Source of the DNA: Paracoccus albus
GTDB lineage: Bacteria; Pseudomonadota; Alphaproteobacteria; Rhodobacterales; Rhodobacteraceae
Direction: 5' to 3'
NCBI RefSeq assembly: GCF_027913035.1
Contig: NZ_CP115775.1
Coordinates: forward strand, 1,674,001-1,738,000
DNA length: 64,000 bases
Under the pieces are notes generated by a model. It was not told where the DNA came from. It did not search any database and worked only from the letters and a program-made list of their open reading frames with translations. Shown in pieces: positions 62,796-64,000 of this stretch; position 1 is the first letter of the stretch, and each line of letters starts with the position of its first letter. Made by a program: the position numbers and the translations under genes.

Positions 62796-62975
62796 TCAGG
62801 CACTTTTCTGCACCAGCGTCTCAATGTCGGCACGGCACAAGCCGATATCGTTCAGCTCACGCTCGGTCAGACGGTTCAGTTCGGCGCGAGTTTCGCGGCG
62901 ATGCTGCCAGACGCGCAGGGCAGCGGCAATGCGCGCAAACGGGCCTTGGGCTGCGTTCATGCTAATCATGGTCAT
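62796..62975 (-). CDS. Small DUF1127 protein
   Basis: 59 residues. The C-terminal signature (RAELNRLTERELNDIGL) identifies DUF1127. Short members in Rhodobacterales are stress-linked, and one has been tied to RNA turnover in Rhodobacter. The ATG at 62975 has a GAGGA site; a longer open frame upstream lacks family features. It is a single-gene transcript with its own terminator and a structured upstream region. Confidence 0.85.
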   Translation of the reverse strand: MTMISMNAAQGPFARIAAALRVWQHRRETRAELNRLTERELNDIGLCRADIETLVQKSA

Positions 62976-63063
62976 ATCAATATCCTCACTTCCTTCTGCG
63001 CCAGGATCGGCGCTTTTCATCGAGTGAGACAAAGATAGGGTTACGCTGCAGCCGCAACCAGCC

Positions 63064-63114
63064 ATTAAAACCGCAAAGCCGCTATGCATTCGGCTCATAA
63101 ATTACGGTTTTAAT
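63064..63114. promoter_or_regulatory. Nested long-arm inverted repeat upstream of the DUF1127 gene
   Basis: ATTAAAACCG (63064-63073) pairs perfectly with CGGTTTTAAT (63105-63114). Inside, AGCCG (63077-63081) pairs with CGGCT (63091-63095). It lies 90-140 bases before the DUF1127 start in a 217-base gap without other genes, as a leader structure, operator pair or small RNA. Confidence 0.45.
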
Positions 63115-63192
63115 AGAATTTTAATCACGCAAACGTCACACCCGGTCGCGATCTCGGCGTATGAATGTGATCGCTATCGCTGCGCTGCAGCA

Positions 63193-63909
63193 TCACCAGT
63201 CACCCAAATGCTCCTGAAACAGGGTCAATGCTGAAACCGCAGCCGTATCTGCCCGCAAAATGCGCGGTCCAAGGCTGATCGGCGTCACGAACGTCGCGTC
63301 ACTCAGGCGCTTTCGCTCCGCGGGGGAAAAACCTCCCTCAGGTCCGATCAGCAGGGCCCATTTCCCGCGATCCAGTTGCGACAGCGTATCCGCCGGACCA
63401 AATCGCGACTCATCGGCCCAAAGGATGCGACGACTGGCATCCCAATTCTGCAAAAGGCCGGAAAGCTGTTCCATCGCCGCAACCTCCGGCACAAATGTGC
63501 CGCCGCATTGTTCGGCAGCCTCGACGGCATGGGCCTGAAGACGGTCCTGCCGGATACGTTCTGAATTGGTGAAATCCGTCTGTATCGGGACGATGCGGGA
63601 AGCGCCGAGTTCGGCCGCCTTCTCGACGATGAAATCGGTGCGGGCCTTTTTGATCGGCGCAAAAAGCAGCCAGAGATCGGGCGGGTCGAGTTGAGGCCTG
63701 ATCTGCCCCAGCAGCGACAATTCACCCCCGCGCTTTGATGCAGCGACGATCTCGGCTTCCCAGCCGCCGTCTTTACCGTTGAAAACCTCGATCACGGTGC
63801 CTGGCTTCAGCCGCATCACACCTGAAATGTAATGCGCCTGATCCGCGTTAAGCGCTACGGCTTGCCCAGAGGCAAGCGGGTGATCTATGAACAGCCTGAC
63901 TTTTGACAT
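63193..63909 (-). CDS. rsmE: 16S rRNA (uracil-1498-N3)-methyltransferase RsmE
   Basis: 238 residues. An N-terminal PUA-like part (RLFIDHPL, AHYISGVMRL) is followed by a SPOUT knot methyltransferase domain with LLIGPEGGFSPAE and LGPRILRADTAAVSAL, which bind S-adenosylmethionine. It methylates U1498 of 16S rRNA. It is divergent from ubiA, an arrangement usual in Rhodobacterales. Confidence 0.93.
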   Translation of the reverse strand: MSKVRLFIDHPLASGQAVALNADQAHYISGVMRLKPGTVIEVFNGKDGGWEAEIVAASKRGGELSLLGQIRPQLDPPDLWLLFAPIKKARTDFIVEKAAELGASRIVPIQTDFTNSERIRQDRLQAHAVEAAEQCGGTFVPEVAAMEQLSGLLQNWDASRRILWADESRFGPADTLSQLDRGKWALLIGPEGGFSPAERKRLSDATFVTPISLGPRILRADTAAVSALTLFQEHLGDW

Positions 63910-63920
63910 GGGATATTCCT

Positions 63921-64000
63921 ATGAAACCCGCCCTGCAAATACCAGACGCCGTGCGCGATGCCGTCAACGGAAACTGGGTCGATAACGCCGCCCCCGCACA
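63921..64000 (+). CDS. ubiA: Start of 4-hydroxybenzoate polyprenyltransferase UbiA (cut by window edge)
   Basis: The first 26 codons read MKPALQIPDAVRDAVNGNWV then DNAAPA, resembling the N-terminus of alphaproteobacterial UbiA before its first membrane segment. The start lies 11 bases from the divergent rsmE start codon. UbiA attaches the polyprenyl tail in ubiquinone synthesis. Only the extreme N-terminus is seen, so the call leans on gene context. Confidence 0.55.
   Translation, partial: MKPALQIPDAVRDAVNGNWVDNAAPA

Noticed and set aside
1..64000. Mobile elements, integrases, CRISPR arrays, tRNA or rRNA genes
   Set aside because: None was recognised on either strand; repeats seen are short palindromes in gene gaps only.

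Overview
The window is high-GC, gene-dense DNA from an alphaproteobacterium. It looks like the Rhodobacterales, close to Paracoccus and its relatives. The evidence is a complete bhcRABCD beta-hydroxyaspartate cycle cluster, three TRAP transporters, a short DUF1127 protein, a membrane-bound PuuD urate hydroxylase, and divergent rsmE and ubiA at the right edge. No rRNA, tRNA, CRISPR array, insertion sequence or prophage was seen. No gene-free stretch exceeds about 280 bases.

Layout. (1) 1-5628: 5' end of a TRAP binding-protein gene, a MocR-type and an Lrp-type regulator, then a semialdehyde dehydrogenase and a class III aminotransferase (GABA/putrescine-type amine catabolism). (2) 5719-15536: a tightly overlapped minus-strand operon (GH105 hydrolase, KduI, an unrecognised 815-residue protein, sugar ABC transporter) with a divergent LacI regulator. 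It probably handles unsaturated uronate oligosaccharides. (3) 15617-17732: a ProC-like reductase and an MFS exporter. (4) 17874-33331: purine catabolism (PuuD, guanine deaminase, purine permease, XdhABC) enclosing bhcRABCD. Purines can end as glyoxylate, which the Bhc enzymes assimilate, so the two blocks may work together.

(5) 33483-62589 is the most interesting part. Read together, the genes fit an aerobic route for indole-3-acetate (auxin) or a close indole derivative through isatin. A Rieske oxygenase with reductase (49168-51923) would make a dioxindole-3-acetate. A CoA ligase (33483-35084) could activate it. A thiolase-like protein without catalytic Cys/His plus a DUF35-pseudo-SDR fusion (40830-43249) could cleave it by retro-aldol chemistry to isatin and acetyl-CoA. 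An isatin hydrolase-type enzyme (40057-40830) would open isatin to isatinate, an aryl 2-oxoacid. An indolepyruvate-oxidoreductase-like enzyme (44134-47819) could turn isatinate directly into anthraniloyl-CoA. An anthraniloyl-CoA monooxygenase/reductase operon with beta-oxidation enzymes, a thioesterase and a RidA protein (55395-62589) would finish the job. Two TRAP transporters and three MarR regulators are interleaved, and matching palindromes sit in front of two of the operons. Individual families are well supported; the assembled pathway, especially the isatinate step, is inference.

(6) 62796-64000: a DUF1127 protein with a clear terminator, rsmE, and the start of ubiA.
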